Of a stretch of DNA of 64,000 nt, positions 9,133-19,987 are shown in pieces. Location: NCBI RefSeq assembly GCF_018343775.1, contig NZ_CP074349.1, positions 4,578,001 to 4,642,000 of the forward strand. Direction: 5' to 3'. Position numbers and translations under genes: made by a program. Below the pieces are notes generated by a model. The model saw nothing but the letters and a program-made list of their open reading frames with translations. It was not told the DNA's origin and did no database searches. Each line of letters begins with the position of its first letter. The stretch's first letter is position 1. This DNA is from Pseudomonas cichorii (GTDB lineage Bacteria > Pseudomonadota > Gammaproteobacteria > Pseudomonadales > Pseudomonadaceae).

Positions 9133-10260
9133 ATGACTAAGGGTACCAAGAAGCTTTCGAAGCTGTTTGCCGCATTGGTTATGGCGGGAGTTGCCAGCCA
9201 TTCGTTCGCAGCAGATACCATCAAGATCGGCATCGCGGGTCCAAAGACCGGCGCAGTCGCCCAGTACGGCGACATGCAGTTCAGCGGTGCGAAGATGGCC
9301 ATCGAACAGATCAACGCCAAGGGCGGCGTTGATGGCAAGAAGCTCGAAGCTGTCGAATACGACGACGCCTGCGACCCGAAACAAGCCGTGGCCGTGGCCA
9401 ACAAGATCGTCAACGACGGCGTGAAGTTCGTCATCGGCCACCTGTGCTCCAGCTCGGCTCAACCGGCTTCGGACGTCTACGAAGACGAAGGCATCATCAT
9501 GGTGACCCCGGCAGCTACCAGCCCGGACATCACTTCCCGTGGCTACAAGCTGGTGTTCCGCACCATCGGCCTGGACAGCGCTCAAGGCCCGGCCGCAGGC
9601 GACTACATTGCCAAGCAGGTCAAGCCGAAAGTCGTTGCCGTCATCCACGACAAGCAGCAGTACGGTGAAGGCATCGCCACTGCCGTCAAGCAGACCCTGG
9701 AAAAGGACGGCGTCAAAGTTGCCCTGTTCGAAGGTATCAATGCTGGCGACAAGGACTTCTCTTCGCTGATCGCCAAGATGAAGCAAGCCAACGTCGACTT
9801 CGTCTACTACGGCGGCTACCACCCTGAACTGGGCCTGATCCTGCGTCAGTCCCAGGAAAAAGGCCTGAAAGCCGGCTTCATGGGTCCGGAAGGCGTGGGT
9901 AACGCGTCGATCTCGCAGATTGCCCAGGATGCGTCCGAAGGCCTGCTGGTCACCCTGCCAGCCTCCTTCGATCAGGATCCGGCCAACCAGGCGCTGGTTG
10001 AAGCCTTCAAGGCCAAGAAAGAGGACCCAAGCGGCCCGTTCGTGTTCCCGTCCTACTCGGCCGTGACCGTGATTGCCGACGCAATCAAGATCGCCAAGAG
10101 CGAAGACACCGACAAGGTCGCTGCTGCCCTGCGTGCCAACACCTTCAAGACTCCGACCGGCGACCTGGCATTCGATGCCAAGGGCGACCTGAAAGACTTC
10201 AAGTTCGTGGTTTACACCTGGCACAAAGACGGCACCAAGACCGAGGCGCCCGTGAAGTAA
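9133..10260 (+). CDS. braC: branched-chain amino acid ABC transporter, periplasmic binding protein
   Basis: 375 residues, the periplasmic receptor for leucine, isoleucine, valine (and alanine/threonine in P. aeruginosa). The start is the ATG at 9133: it follows GGAG and begins a proper signal peptide (MTKGTKKLSK..., cleavage after SFA near residue 26). The open frame extends upstream to 9049, but that part has no signal-peptide logic. The type I periplasmic-binding fold is shown by DTIKIGIAGPKTG, GVKFVIGHLCSSSAQP and YDKQQYGEG-like segments. Cys80 and Cys105 match the family disulfide. It is first in the bra cluster and separated from braD by a terminator. Confidence 0.96.
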   Translation: MTKGTKKLSKLFAALVMAGVASHSFAADTIKIGIAGPKTGAVAQYGDMQFSGAKMAIEQINAKGGVDGKKLEAVEYDDACDPKQAVAVANKIVNDGVKFVIGHLCSSSAQPASDVYEDEGIIMVTPAATSPDITSRGYKLVFRTIGLDSAQGPAAGDYIAKQVKPKVVAVIHDKQQYGEGIATAVKQTLEKDGVKVALFEGINAGDKDFSSLIAKMKQANVDFVYYGGYHPELGLILRQSQEKGLKAGFMGPEGVGNASISQIAQDASEGLLVTLPASFDQDPANQALVEAFKAKKEDPSGPFVFPSYSAVTVIADAIKIAKSEDTDKVAAALRANTFKTPTGDLAFDAKGDLKDFKFVVYTWHKDGTKTEAPVK

Positions 10261-10285
10261 TCACGCGCCCTTGATCGACACCAGA

Positions 10286-10315
10286 GCCCACTGCTACCTC
10301 AGTGGGCTTTGTTTT
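10286..10315 (+). terminator. terminator between braC and braD
   Basis: GCCCACTG-CTACCT-CAGTGGGC followed by TTTGTTTT. An 8-bp perfect stem plus a T-rich tail directly after braC would make the binding protein mRNA more abundant than the permease/ATPase mRNA. Confidence 0.8.
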
Positions 10316-10382
10316 GCGAGGCGCATGGGCCCCACAGGGTCCTGACGTCCCTGAATATCTTGAAACCGTTACCCGTGATTCA

Positions 10383-10500
10383 CGAGGGTCTGCTGTCGCT
10401 TGCGCACGGCTCGTGCTGAAACGGCAACAGACCCAGCTGCCTCAAACGAGGCCTCAGAGCACGACGAGCAGCCGGTAAAGACTCAACCAGTGAAACACAG
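10383..10500 (+). promoter_or_regulatory. folded braC-braD leader with competing hairpins
   Basis: GGGTCTG near 10386 can pair with CAGACCC near 10430. GGCTCGTGCT inside that loop can also pair with AGCACGACGAGC near 10457-10470, giving either mutually exclusive stems or a pseudoknot. A small CCTC-AAAC-GAGG hairpin lies between. It sits after the braC terminator and before the braD ribosome-binding site. Read by eye only. Confidence 0.3.
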
Positions 10501-10523
10501 AGCAGGTTTTTAGGAGCGCTGTA

Positions 10524-11449
<926 letters not shown>

Positions 11450-11453
<4 letters not shown>

Positions 11454-12706
11454 CCAAGAATCTCAAGTCGGCGTTTTTCAGCGCCTTGCTGGTGCTGGCT
11501 GTCGCCTATCCAGTGCTGGGCCTCAAGCTGGAAATCGTCGGGGTAAACCTGACGGTCATTGGCGCCAGCAGCACCACGGTTGCAATCATCCTGAGCTGCG
11601 CCGCACTGATGTTCGTGCGCGTGCTGTTCCATGAACAGATATCCGCTGCCTGGCGCGCGTCGCCGAGCCTGCCGAGCGTACCGTCCAAGGCCAGCAACTT
11701 CCTGACCCTGCCGAGCACCCAGCGCTGGTTCATCCTGGCACTGGTCATGGTTGCTCTGGTCTGGCCGTTCTTCGGCTCCCGTGGCGCGGTGGATATCGCG
11801 ACACTGATCCTGATCTACGTGATGCTGGGCCTGGGCCTGAACATCGTGGTCGGTCTGGCCGGCCTGCTGGACCTGGGTTATGTCGGTTTCTATGCCGTCG
11901 GCGCCTACAGCTACGCCATGCTCTCCCACTACTTCGGCCTGGGTTTCTGGATCTGCCTGCCGATTGCCGGGTTGATGGCTGCGCTGTTCGGTTTCCTGCT
12001 GGGGTTCCCGGTATTGCGCCTGCGCGGTGACTATCTGGCCATCGTGACCCTGGGCTTCGGTGAAATCATTCGCCTGCTGCTGCGCAACATGACCGAGTTC
12101 ACCGGTGGCCCGAACGGCATCAGCAACATCGAAAAACCGACGTTTTTCGGCCTGACGTTCGAGCGTAAGGCAGCTGAAGGCATGCAGACCTTCCACGAGT
12201 TCTTCGGCCTGACCTACAACTCTATCAACAAGGTGATCTTCCTCTATCTGGTCGCCCTGCTGCTGGCTCTGGCCGCGCTGTTCGTCATCAACCGCCTGCT
12301 GCGCATGCCTATCGGGCGTGCCTGGGAAGCGCTGCGTGAAGACGAAATCGCCTGCCGGGCACTGGGCCTGAATCCGACCATCATCAAGTTGTCGGCCTTC
12401 ACCCTGGGCGCTGCGTTCGCAGGTTTCGCCGGTAGCTTCTTCGCCGCCCGTCAGGGTCTGGTGACGCCGGAATCCTTCACCTTCATCGAGTCGGCAATCA
12501 TCCTGGCCATCGTCGTCCTGGGCGGCATGGGCTCGCAGCTTGGTGTCATCCTCGCTGCCATCGTGATGATCCTGCTGCCCGAGTTGATGCGTGAATTCAG
12601 CGAATACCGCATGTTGATGTTCGGCGCCATGATGGTGCTGATGATGATCTGGCGTCCTCAAGGTTTCCTGCCTATGCAGCGCCCTCACATGGAGCTGCGT
12701 AAATGA
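11450..12706 (+). CDS. braE: branched-chain amino acid ABC transporter permease BraE (LivM)
   Basis: 418 residues, the second permease (LivM type). The N-terminal ~95 residues are an extension with extra helices (DUF3382-like region of LivM proteins). The transport domain then starts near [38 protein letters not shown] and the coupling motif [21 protein letters not shown] are family hallmarks. It overlaps braD and braF by four bases at each end, so the genes are translationally coupled. Confidence 0.95.
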
Positions 12707-13470
12707 GCCGTCCATTACTGCAAGCATCGGGTCTGAGCATGCGCTTTGGTGGCCTGCTGGCCGTCAACGGCGTTGGCCTGACCGTCAATGAAAAGCAAGT
12801 CGTGTCGATGATCGGCCCCAACGGCGCCGGCAAGACCACGGTATTCAACTGCCTGACCGGCTTCTACAAGCCGACGGCGGGCACCATCCTGCTTGATGGC
12901 GAGCCGATCCAGGGCCTTGCCGGCCACGAGATCGCCCGCAAAGGCGTGGTCCGGACCTTCCAGAACGTGCGTCTGTTCAAGGAAATGACCGCCGTGGAAA
13001 ACCTGCTGGTCGCCCAGCATCGGCACCTGAACACCAACTTCCTGTCCGGCCTGTTCAAGACCCCGGCGTTCCGCAGAAGCGAGCGCGAGGCCATGGACTA
13101 TGCCGAGCACTGGCTGGAAGCCGTGAATCTCAAGGAGTTCGCCAACCGGGCGGCCGGCACCCTGGCCTACGGTCAGCAACGCCGCCTGGAAATCGCCCGC
13201 TGCATGATGACCCGTCCGCGCATCCTGATGCTCGACGAGCCGGCAGCCGGCCTGAACCCCAAGGAAACCGAAGACCTCAAGGCACTGATCGGCGTGCTGC
13301 GCAACGATCACAACGCCACGGTCCTGCTGATCGAGCACGACATGAAACTGGTCATGAGCATTTCCGACCATATCGTGGTGATCAACCAGGGCACGCCTCT
13401 GGCCGACGGCACACCGCAAGAGATCCGCGACAATCCTGAAGTGATCAAAGCCTACCTGGGGGAAGCGTAA
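12703..13470 (+). CDS. braF: branched-chain amino acid ABC transporter ATPase BraF (LivG)
   Basis: 255 residues, a cytoplasmic ATP-binding subunit. Walker A is GPNGAGKTT (38-46). The Q-loop is at RTFQNVRLF. The ABC signature has the LivG-type variant [12 protein letters not shown]. Walker B is [13 protein letters not shown], and the switch histidine is in LLIEHDM. It dimerises with BraG to power BraDE. The start overlaps the braE stop (ATGA), and the stop TAA abuts the braG ATG. Confidence 0.96.
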   Translation: MSRPLLQASGLSMRFGGLLAVNGVGLTVNEKQVVSMIGPNGAGKTTVFNCLTGFYKPTAGTILLDGEPIQGLAGHEIARKGVVRTFQNVRLFKEMTAVENLLVAQHRHLNTNFLSGLFKTPAFRRSEREAMDYAEHWLEAVNLKEFANRAAGTLAYGQQRRLEIARCMMTRPRILMLDEPAAGLNPKETEDLKALIGVLRNDHNATVLLIEHDMKLVMSISDHIVVINQGTPLADGTPQEIRDNPEVIKAYLGEA

Positions 13471-14172
13471 ATGCTGCAGTTTGAAAACGTTTCCACCTTC
13501 TACGGCAAGATCCAGGCGCTGCACGACATCAACGTCGAAGTCCGCAAGGGCGAGATCGTCACCCTGATCGGTGCCAACGGCGCAGGCAAGTCCACGCTGT
13601 TGATGACGTTGTGCGGATCACCTCGCGCCCATAGCGGCAGCATTCGCTACATGGGCGAGGAACTGGTGGGCCTGGAGTCGTCGGTCATCATGCGCAAGAG
13701 CATCGCCGTCGTGCCGGAAGGCCGCCGCGTGTTCGCCCGCCTGACGGTCGAAGAGAACCTGGCCATGGGCGGCTTCTTCACTGAAAAAGGCGACTATCAG
13801 GAGCAGATGGACAAGGTCCTGCACCTGTTCCCTCGCCTCAAGGAACGCTTCACTCAGCGCGGCGGCACCATGTCCGGCGGCGAACAGCAGATGCTCGCCA
13901 TCGGCCGTGCGCTGATGAGCAAGCCCAAGCTGCTGTTGCTGGACGAACCTTCGCTGGGTCTGGCACCGATCATCATTCAGCAGATTTTCGAGATCGTCGA
14001 ACAACTGCGTCGTGACGGCGTGACCGTGTTCCTCGTTGAGCAGAACGCCAACCAGGCCCTGAAAATCGCCGACCGCGCCTATGTTCTGGAGAACGGTCGC
14101 GTGGTGATGCAGGGCTCCGGTGAAGAACTGCTGGTGGACCCGAAAGTACGGGATGCCTACCTGGGCGGTTGA
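13471..14172 (+). CDS. braG: branched-chain amino acid ABC transporter ATPase BraG (LivF)
   Basis: 233 residues, the second ATP-binding subunit. Walker A is GANGAGKST (34-42), the signature is MSGGEQQMLAIGRAL, Walker B is LLLLDEPSLGLAP and the H-loop region is VFLVEQNANQ (LivF proteins have Q-N here rather than H-D). It is last in the operon; a REP-like hairpin follows 10 bases after the stop and probably ends the transcript. Confidence 0.96.
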   Translation: MLQFENVSTFYGKIQALHDINVEVRKGEIVTLIGANGAGKSTLLMTLCGSPRAHSGSIRYMGEELVGLESSVIMRKSIAVVPEGRRVFARLTVEENLAMGGFFTEKGDYQEQMDKVLHLFPRLKERFTQRGGTMSGGEQQMLAIGRALMSKPKLLLLDEPSLGLAPIIIQQIFEIVEQLRRDGVTVFLVEQNANQALKIADRAYVLENGRVVMQGSGEELLVDPKVRDAYLGG

Positions 14173-14181
14173 CCTTTGGGT

Positions 14182-14229
14182 GTGGGAGCGGATTTATCCG
14201 CGAAGCTTCGCGAATAAATTCGCTCCTAC
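14182..14229. repeat. REP-like palindrome after braG
   Basis: GTGGGAGCGGATTTATCCGCGAA pairs with TTCGCGAATAAATTCGCTCCTAC around AGCT. A diverged copy (TTTATC/ATAAA instead of TTCATT/ATGAA) of the repeat seen elsewhere in this window. Confidence 0.75.
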
Positions 14230-14299
14230 GGCCAGTGTCGCCCCTTGTGATGAGGCGGCAGGCTGAGTAACGTGGCGGCACTTATCTGGAGGCCTCCTC

Positions 14300-14992
14300 A
14301 TGTCCGCTGTTCGCTCCACCTTTGTATTCGCTCTCTTGCCACTGTTCGCCGGGTGCCAGATGCTCGGTCTTCCACTGGGCAAATCGCAGGATGCGACCAA
14401 GGTGTCTACCGCCGGCATGATCCGCATGCAAGGCGACCTGATCGGGGAAAACGGACAACTGCTGTTCAAACCATGCCATGAGCAACGCCGTTACCTGGTC
14501 AAGGATCGCGGCAACACCGGCATCCTTCAGGAAGCCGCTTCGCTGGCCGACAGCAAGGGCCAGGTGTTTGCCGATCTGCGAGGCAACTTCGTTGCCAGCA
14601 AGGCCGTCAACAGTGACGGGCAAGTGGACCTGTATCAGTTCTATCGCGTCGAACGTCCCGACCAGTCCTGCGAAGACCTCAACTTCAAGCGCCTGACCCT
14701 GCACGCCAGCGGCAACAAGCCTGCCTGGAACGTCAATGTCGGAGGCAAGGGCATGGTTCTGGAGCGTGAAGGTCAGGAAGCGCTGGCTTTCCCTTACCTT
14801 GAAGAACAACTGCCCGACGGCAGCTTCAGCGTCAGCACCGAAGCCAACAATCAACGTATCGAACTGTGGGTCACCCCGCAGCGTTGCGTCGACAGTGTCA
14901 ATGGATCGGTACAGCACCTGACCGCCGAGCTGCGCGTCAACGGCCAGACCCAGCGTGGCTGCGGCTATTACGGCGGTTCGCGCAACGATTGA
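14300..14992 (+). CDS. COG3650-type lipoprotein
   Basis: 230 residues. A short signal peptide ends in the lipobox LFAGC (Cys19), so it is predicted to be a lipid-anchored envelope protein. The rest forms two beta-rich halves: a first with Cys pairs (KPCHEQRRY, DQSCEDLNF) and a second around WNVNVGGKGMVLEREGQEAL, ending with RCVDSVNGS and RGCGYYGGS. This arrangement is that of the uncharacterised COG3650/META-like lipoproteins. It is monocistronic, between braG and a flavoprotein gene. Role unknown. Confidence 0.75.
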   Translation: MSAVRSTFVFALLPLFAGCQMLGLPLGKSQDATKVSTAGMIRMQGDLIGENGQLLFKPCHEQRRYLVKDRGNTGILQEAASLADSKGQVFADLRGNFVASKAVNSDGQVDLYQFYRVERPDQSCEDLNFKRLTLHASGNKPAWNVNVGGKGMVLEREGQEALAFPYLEEQLPDGSFSVSTEANNQRIELWVTPQRCVDSVNGSVQHLTAELRVNGQTQRGCGYYGGSRND

Positions 14993-15100
14993 TGCGCCAT
15001 CAGGCCAGCCGACTCGCCGTGGCAGGGGTTCAGGGCTTATAATCGCCGGTTCTTGTAGTGCTGTCGGGCTGAACCTGCGGCCCGAAAACTGGACCCCTTA

Positions 15101-16708
15101 ATGTTACGAATCACCGAACTCAAGCTGCCGATCGATCACCCGGACGAAGACCTGCGCGCTGCCCTGTTGCAGCATCTGGGTATCGACAGCAGCGAACTGC
15201 TGGACTTCACACTGTTCAAGCGCAGCTACGATGCGCGCAAGAAGTCCTCCGAGCTGTTCTTCATCTACACCATCGACTTCCAGGTTCGCGACGAAGAAGC
15301 CCTGCTGCGCAAACTGGCCAATGACCGCCATGTCGGCCCGGCGCCGGATGTCAGCTACAAAGTCGTGGGCCATGCTCCTGCGGATCTCAAAGAGCGCCCG
15401 ATCGTGGTCGGCTTCGGCCCCTGCGGGATTTTCGCCGGGCTGCTGCTGGCCCAGATGGGTTTCAAGCCGATCATTCTCGAACGCGGCAAGGAAGTTCGCC
15501 AACGCACCAAGGACACCTGGGGCCTGTGGCGCAAGAATATCCTCAACCCCGAATCCAACGTGCAGTTTGGCGAGGGCGGTGCCGGGACCTTTTCCGACGG
15601 CAAGCTCTATAGCCAGATCAAGGACCCGAAATTCCATGGTCGCAAGGTCTTGCACGAGTTCGTGAAAGCCGGTGCACCGGAAGAAATCCTCTACGTCAGC
15701 AAACCCCACATCGGCACCTTCCGTCTGACGGGCGTCGTTGAAAACATGCGCCAGCAGATCGAAGCGCTGGGCGGTGAAGTGCGCTTCCAGCAGCGTGTCA
15801 CCGACTTGCTGATCGAAGATGGCCAGTTGCACGGTGTAGAACTGGACAGCGGCGAGCGCATCGAGTCCCGCCACGTGATTCTGGCCCTGGGCCACAGCGC
15901 CCGCGATACGTTCCGCATGCTGCACAGTCGTGGCGTGTACATGGAAGCCAAGCCGTTCTCGGTGGGTTTCCGTATCGAGCACCCGCAATCCCTGATCGAC
16001 CGTGCCCGGCTGGGCAAATACGCCGGGCACCCGAAACTGGGCGCTGCCGATTACAAGCTGGTGCACCACGCCAGCAACGGTCGTTCGGTGTACAGCTTTT
16101 GCATGTGTCCGGGCGGTACTGTTGTGGCGGCGACTTCGGAACCAAACCGCGTGGTCACCAACGGCATGAGCCAGTACTCGCGCAACGAGCGCAACGCCAA
16201 CTCGGGCATCGTGGTCGGCATTACTCCGGAAGACTATCCAGGCAGCCCGCTGGCCGGGATCGAGTTGCAGGAGCGCCTGGAGTCCCATGCCTTCCTGATG
16301 GGCGGCAGCAACTACGAAGCTCCGGCGCAACTGGTCGGCGACTTCATTGCCGGCAAGGCTTCCACCGAGCTGGGCAGCGTCGAGCCGTCCTACAAGCCGG
16401 GCGTGAAGCTGCTGGACCTGGCCGACGCCCTGCCCGCTTATGCCATCGAAGCCATTCGCGAAGCATTGCCTGCGTTCGACAAACAAATCAAAGGCTTTGC
16501 CCAGCATGACGCGATCCTGACCGGCATCGAAACCCGCACCTCCGCCCCGCTGCGCATCACACGTGGCGCGGACATGCAGAGCCTCAACGTCAAGGGCCTG
16601 TACCCGGCAGGTGAAGGTGCCGGTTATGCCGGTGGCATCCTGTCAGCAGGCGTGGACGGCATCCGGATTGCCGAAGGGCTGGCGCGCAACATGTTGGGGA
16701 TTGAATAA
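15101..16708 (+). CDS. NAD(P)/FAD-dependent oxidoreductase, COG2509 family
   Basis: 535 residues. An N-terminal ~85-residue alpha/beta region (LDFTLFKRSYDARKK, typical of COG2509) is followed by an FAD-binding Rossmann fold with VVGFGPCGIFAGLLLAQMG and LERG. NVQFGEGGAGTFSDGKLYSQIK is a conserved core. GYAGGILSAGVDGIRIAEG at the C-terminus closes the FAD site. The family is widespread, soluble and without an agreed substrate. It stands alone; the 3' end is followed by a perfect REP palindrome. Confidence 0.85.
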   Translation: MLRITELKLPIDHPDEDLRAALLQHLGIDSSELLDFTLFKRSYDARKKSSELFFIYTIDFQVRDEEALLRKLANDRHVGPAPDVSYKVVGHAPADLKERPIVVGFGPCGIFAGLLLAQMGFKPIILERGKEVRQRTKDTWGLWRKNILNPESNVQFGEGGAGTFSDGKLYSQIKDPKFHGRKVLHEFVKAGAPEEILYVSKPHIGTFRLTGVVENMRQQIEALGGEVRFQQRVTDLLIEDGQLHGVELDSGERIESRHVILALGHSARDTFRMLHSRGVYMEAKPFSVGFRIEHPQSLIDRARLGKYAGHPKLGAADYKLVHHASNGRSVYSFCMCPGGTVVAATSEPNRVVTNGMSQYSRNERNANSGIVVGITPEDYPGSPLAGIELQERLESHAFLMGGSNYEAPAQLVGDFIAGKASTELGSVEPSYKPGVKLLDLADALPAYAIEAIREALPAFDKQIKGFAQHDAILTGIETRTSAPLRITRGADMQSLNVKGLYPAGEGAGYAGGILSAGVDGIRIAEGLARNMLGIE

Positions 16709-16721
16709 AACCCACCCGCTG

Positions 16722-16755
16722 AGGAGCGAATTCATTCGCGAATGAATTCGCTCCT
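16722..16755. repeat. perfect 34-bp REP palindrome
   Basis: A 17+17 base perfect palindrome with half-site AGGAGCGAATTCATTCG. Its right edge (CTCCTA) supplies, on the minus strand, the TAG stop codon of the cysteine synthase-like gene at 16754-16756. Confidence 0.85.
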
Positions 16756-17848
16756 ACAAGCCTGCGCGCTGCACACCCTCGGGCAAGGCCTTGCCTTGCT
16801 CGGCGCAGGCTGCAACGCCTTCGATCAACCCCGCCAGTTCATACCCCTGAGCTTTGAGCCAGGCCTCATCGTAATAGGTGCTGGCATAGCGCTCGCCACC
16901 ATCGCACAGAATCGCCACGATCGAACCCTCCTCTCCCGCTTCGACCATCTGCCGGGCAGCCAGCAGTGCGCCGATGAGGTTGGTGCCGCTTGACCCGCCG
17001 ACCTTGCGCCCCAGTCGCCGGGCCAGGTAATGCATGGCCGCCAGTGACAGCGCATCCGGCACCTTGACCATGGCGTCGATCACATTGGGCAGGAACGAAG
17101 CCTCGACACGCGGCCTGCCGATGCCTTCGATGCGTGACCCGCACTCCAGCCGCAGGCTGGCATCGCCGCTGCGGTAATAATCGAAGAACACCGAGCGCTC
17201 GGCGTCGGCGCACAACACTCGCGTGGCGTGCTGCCGATAACGAACGTAACGCCCCAGCGTCGCCGTCGTGCCGCCCGTACCGGGGCTGGAAATCAGCCAG
17301 GTCGGCTCCGGGTGCTTTTCAAAACGCAGTTGCTGAAAGATCGACTCGGCAATGTTGTTGTTCGCCCGCCAGTCAGTCGCCCGCTCGGCATAGGTGAACT
17401 GGTCCATGAAATGCCCGCCGGTTTCCCGTGCCAGCCTTTCGGACTCGGCATAGATCTGCGTCGGATCCTGAACCAGATGGCTCTTGCCCCCATAGAAAGC
17501 AATCTGCTCGATCTTCGCCCGAGAAGTGCTCGCTGGCATCACTGCCACGAACGGCAGGCCCAGCAAGCGGGCGAAGTAAGCCTCGGAAATCGCCGTGGAA
17601 CCGCTGGACGCCTCTATCACCGGTGCTCCAGCCTTGAGCCAGCCATTGCACAGCGCATACAGAAACAGCGAACGTGCCAGACGATGCTTGAGGCTGCCGG
17701 TGGGATGGCTGGACTCGTCCTTGAAGTACAGTTCCACGCCAGGCAACCCTGGCAGAGGCAAGGGAATCAAGTGAGTGTCGGCGCTGCGCTGGAAGTCTGC
17801 TTCGATGATACGAATGGCTTCACGGGACCAGGGACGGTTATCGATCAT
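16754..17848 (-). CDS. PLP-dependent cysteine synthase/cystathionine beta-synthase-like enzyme
   Basis: 364 residues, fold-type II PLP enzyme. Lys54 in GSLKHR is the Schiff-base lysine, SSGSTAIS (81-88) the substrate loop, and [15 protein letters not shown] the phosphate-binding glycine loop. The pattern (long N-terminus, [12 protein letters not shown] insert) resembles the Pseudomonas/fungal L-cysteine desulfhydrase-like group rather than CysK or CysM. It probably acts on cysteine or a related amino acid in the cytoplasm. It is a single gene; its stop codon lies inside a REP element, so its last residues may differ from those of relatives. Confidence 0.85.
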   Translation of the reverse strand: MIDNRPWSREAIRIIEADFQRSADTHLIPLPLPGLPGVELYFKDESSHPTGSLKHRLARSLFLYALCNGWLKAGAPVIEASSGSTAISEAYFARLLGLPFVAVMPASTSRAKIEQIAFYGGKSHLVQDPTQIYAESERLARETGGHFMDQFTYAERATDWRANNNIAESIFQQLRFEKHPEPTWLISSPGTGGTTATLGRYVRYRQHATRVLCADAERSVFFDYYRSGDASLRLECGSRIEGIGRPRVEASFLPNVIDAMVKVPDALSLAAMHYLARRLGRKVGGSSGTNLIGALLAARQMVEAGEEGSIVAILCDGGERYASTYYDEAWLKAQGYELAGLIEGVAACAEQGKALPEGVQRAGL

Positions 17849-18100
17849 GGACTGACTGCTCTTCTATTCCGAATGACCGGAAGTTACAAAAAGTTATTGA
17901 AAGCAGGATTTTAGGAAATAGCCTACAGCCAAAACAGGCACAGCTAAGACTTAATAAGTTACACAATTGTTAGACTTCAGAAACTGCAACAGCGTCGTTA
18001 CCTTTAGAACCAAAACGAATATAACTTTTGTTTTAACCCCGGCAGGTAAACGTTAGGGTAACGGGCTTTTTCCTTGAAACCATGGAGCATAACCGCACCG

Positions 18101-19273
18101 ATGCGAAATACGATCATACGTTTCTTTCAACTTGAAGCAGCAGGCGGCCTGCTGCTGATCGCTGCTGCTGCCCTTGCCCTGATTATCAATAACTCGCCGT
18201 TGTCATGGTTGTACAACGAATTCCTCAATATCCCGGTAGTGGCCCAGATTGGCGCAATCAAGATCGCCAAGCCCCTGTTGTTGTGGATCAACGATGGCTT
18301 GATGGCGCTGTTCTTTCTGGTCATCGGGCTTGAGGTGAAACGCGAACTGCTTGAAGGCCATCTGTCCAGGCCCTCGCAAGTGGTATTACCGGGCGCTGCA
18401 GCCATTGGCGGCATGGTTGTTCCGGCGCTCATCTATTATGCGCTCAACAAGGACAACCCTGCCGCCTTGGGTGGCTGGGCAATTCCCATGGCGACCGATA
18501 TCGCCTTTGCCCTGGGCGTGCTCGCACTGCTCGGCAAGCGCGTACCGGTGTCGCTCAAACTGTTCCTCATGACCCTCGCCATCATCGACGACCTTGGCGC
18601 GATCATCGTCATTGCGCTGTTCTACTCGGGCGAACTGTCGAGCCTGTCGCTGATCCTCGCGGGTGTATCCATTGTGGCCCTGATCGTGATGAACCGGCTC
18701 GGCGTAGCCAAGCTGGGGCCTTACCTGCTGATAGGCCTCGTGCTGTGGGTTTGTGTACTTAAAAGTGGCATCCATGCGACGCTGGCCGGCGTGGTCCTGG
18801 CCTTCTGCATACCGCTGCGCACCAAAACCGAAAAAGCGTCACCCCTGCTGAACCTGGAGCATGGGCTGCACCCGTGGGTCGCCTATGGAATCCTGCCGCT
18901 CTTCGCCTTTGCCAATGCCGGTGTTTCACTGACGGGCATTACGCTGGACAGTTTTACCCATCCGGTACCCATGGGGATTGCGGCAGGCCTGTTGATCGGC
19001 AAGACGCTGGGAGTCTTCGGGCTGACCTGGCTAGCGATCCAGACGGGTCTGGCGAAACTGCCGAGCGAAGCCAACTGGGGACAGGTGCTGGGCGTTTCGA
19101 TCCTCTGCGGGATCGGTTTCACCATGAGCCTGTTCGTGGGCTCGCTGGCCTTCGAGGCTGGCGTCAGTGACTACGCGGGAGAAGATCGCATGGGCATTCT
19201 CACCGGCTCCATTCTCGCGGCACTGATGGGCTATGCCGTCATGCTCATGTGCAGCAGAAAGAACCGGGTGTAG
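18101..19273 (+). CDS. nhaA: Na+/H+ antiporter NhaA
   Basis: 390 residues from [16 protein letters not shown], with about 12 membrane helices. It exports Na+ in exchange for protons. The paired transport aspartates are in the [16 protein letters not shown] segment, and the pH-sensor end lies near the N-terminal [14 protein letters not shown] loop. The ATG at 18101 aligns with the E. coli start; an upstream in-frame TTG at 18074 is less likely, though the GGAG near 18085 sits between the two. A strong terminator follows the stop. Confidence 0.95.
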   Translation: MRNTIIRFFQLEAAGGLLLIAAAALALIINNSPLSWLYNEFLNIPVVAQIGAIKIAKPLLLWINDGLMALFFLVIGLEVKRELLEGHLSRPSQVVLPGAAAIGGMVVPALIYYALNKDNPAALGGWAIPMATDIAFALGVLALLGKRVPVSLKLFLMTLAIIDDLGAIIVIALFYSGELSSLSLILAGVSIVALIVMNRLGVAKLGPYLLIGLVLWVCVLKSGIHATLAGVVLAFCIPLRTKTEKASPLLNLEHGLHPWVAYGILPLFAFANAGVSLTGITLDSFTHPVPMGIAAGLLIGKTLGVFGLTWLAIQTGLAKLPSEANWGQVLGVSILCGIGFTMSLFVGSLAFEAGVSDYAGEDRMGILTGSILAALMGYAVMLMCSRKNRV

Positions 19274-19286
19274 TTACCCCATAAAG

Positions 19287-19315
19287 AAAAAACCCGAGCC
19301 AAGGCTCGGGTTTTT
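19287..19315. terminator. bidirectional terminator between nhaA and slyB-like gene
   Basis: AAAAACCCGAGCC-AAG-GCTCGGGTTTTT: an 8-bp GC stem with A and T tracts on either side, between two convergent genes. Confidence 0.9.
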
Positions 19316-19332
19316 CATGACTGACCGACAGA

Positions 19333-19797
19333 TCAATGCGATACACGGCTCGTGCCATTGACGGTCATGATGCGCACGCGCTCGCCGACACGGAAAATCT
19401 CGTTTTCCTGAACCTGCTGCACATAGGCACGCATGCTGCCGTCGTCTTCACGCACGGTGATTTCAACACCTTGAGTACGGGTCAGGCCTTCTTCGGTCAT
19501 GGAGCCCAGCAGACCACCGGCAACGGCACCGATCACCGCTGCAACGACACTGCCGCGCCCACCACCGATGGCGCTACCGCCTACACCACCGACCACGGCA
19601 CCGGCACCTGCGCCGATTGGTGTCTTGGTGCCTTCGATTTTGACAGGTCGCAGAGATTCGACAGTACCCAGGCGAACGGTCTGTACAGTCCTGGCTTCGT
19701 CACGGGAGTAGGAATCACCGGTGAGATTCGAGGTACAGCCGCCCAGTGTCAGCGCCATCGCGGTGAACGAGGCGGCCAGAAAAGCAGACTTGCGCAT
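19333..19797 (-). CDS. SlyB-like glycine-zipper outer-membrane lipoprotein
   Basis: 154 residues. The lipobox LGGC (Cys21) follows a normal lipoprotein signal peptide. The centre (about 60-105) is a glycine zipper made of two GxxxG-rich helices (GAGAGAVVGGVGG, GAVAGGLLGS). The C-terminus is a small beta domain ending VNGTSRVSH. This is the SlyB/Pcp (17-kDa antigen) family of envelope lipoproteins, where SlyB helps keep outer-membrane proteins stable under stress. The ATG at 19797 has GGAG 8 bases upstream; in-frame sequence further upstream lacks a signal peptide. Confidence 0.87.
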   Translation of the reverse strand: MRKSAFLAASFTAMALTLGGCTSNLTGDSYSRDEARTVQTVRLGTVESLRPVKIEGTKTPIGAGAGAVVGGVGGSAIGGGRGSVVAAVIGAVAGGLLGSMTEEGLTRTQGVEITVREDDGSMRAYVQQVQENEIFRVGERVRIMTVNGTSRVSH

Positions 19798-19987
19798 AAA
19801 GGCATCTCCAAAGGAACCAGTGGCCATTAGACTCCGCCCTGTCGACGCTGTCACGGCCCCGTTCCTGCAATTTAAGTTCATTCAGGTGTCATACAGCGAC
19901 GCCACGTGTAGCGCTATGACGACCTGGTAACAGAATAATTCCCACGCATGGTAGCTGCGCGTCACTCACTGTTCGTTTAATTAAAGC

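Noticed and set aside
15104..16507. Minus-strand frame opposite the COG2509 flavoprotein
   Set aside because: Antisense shadow with no ribosome-binding site or known domain.
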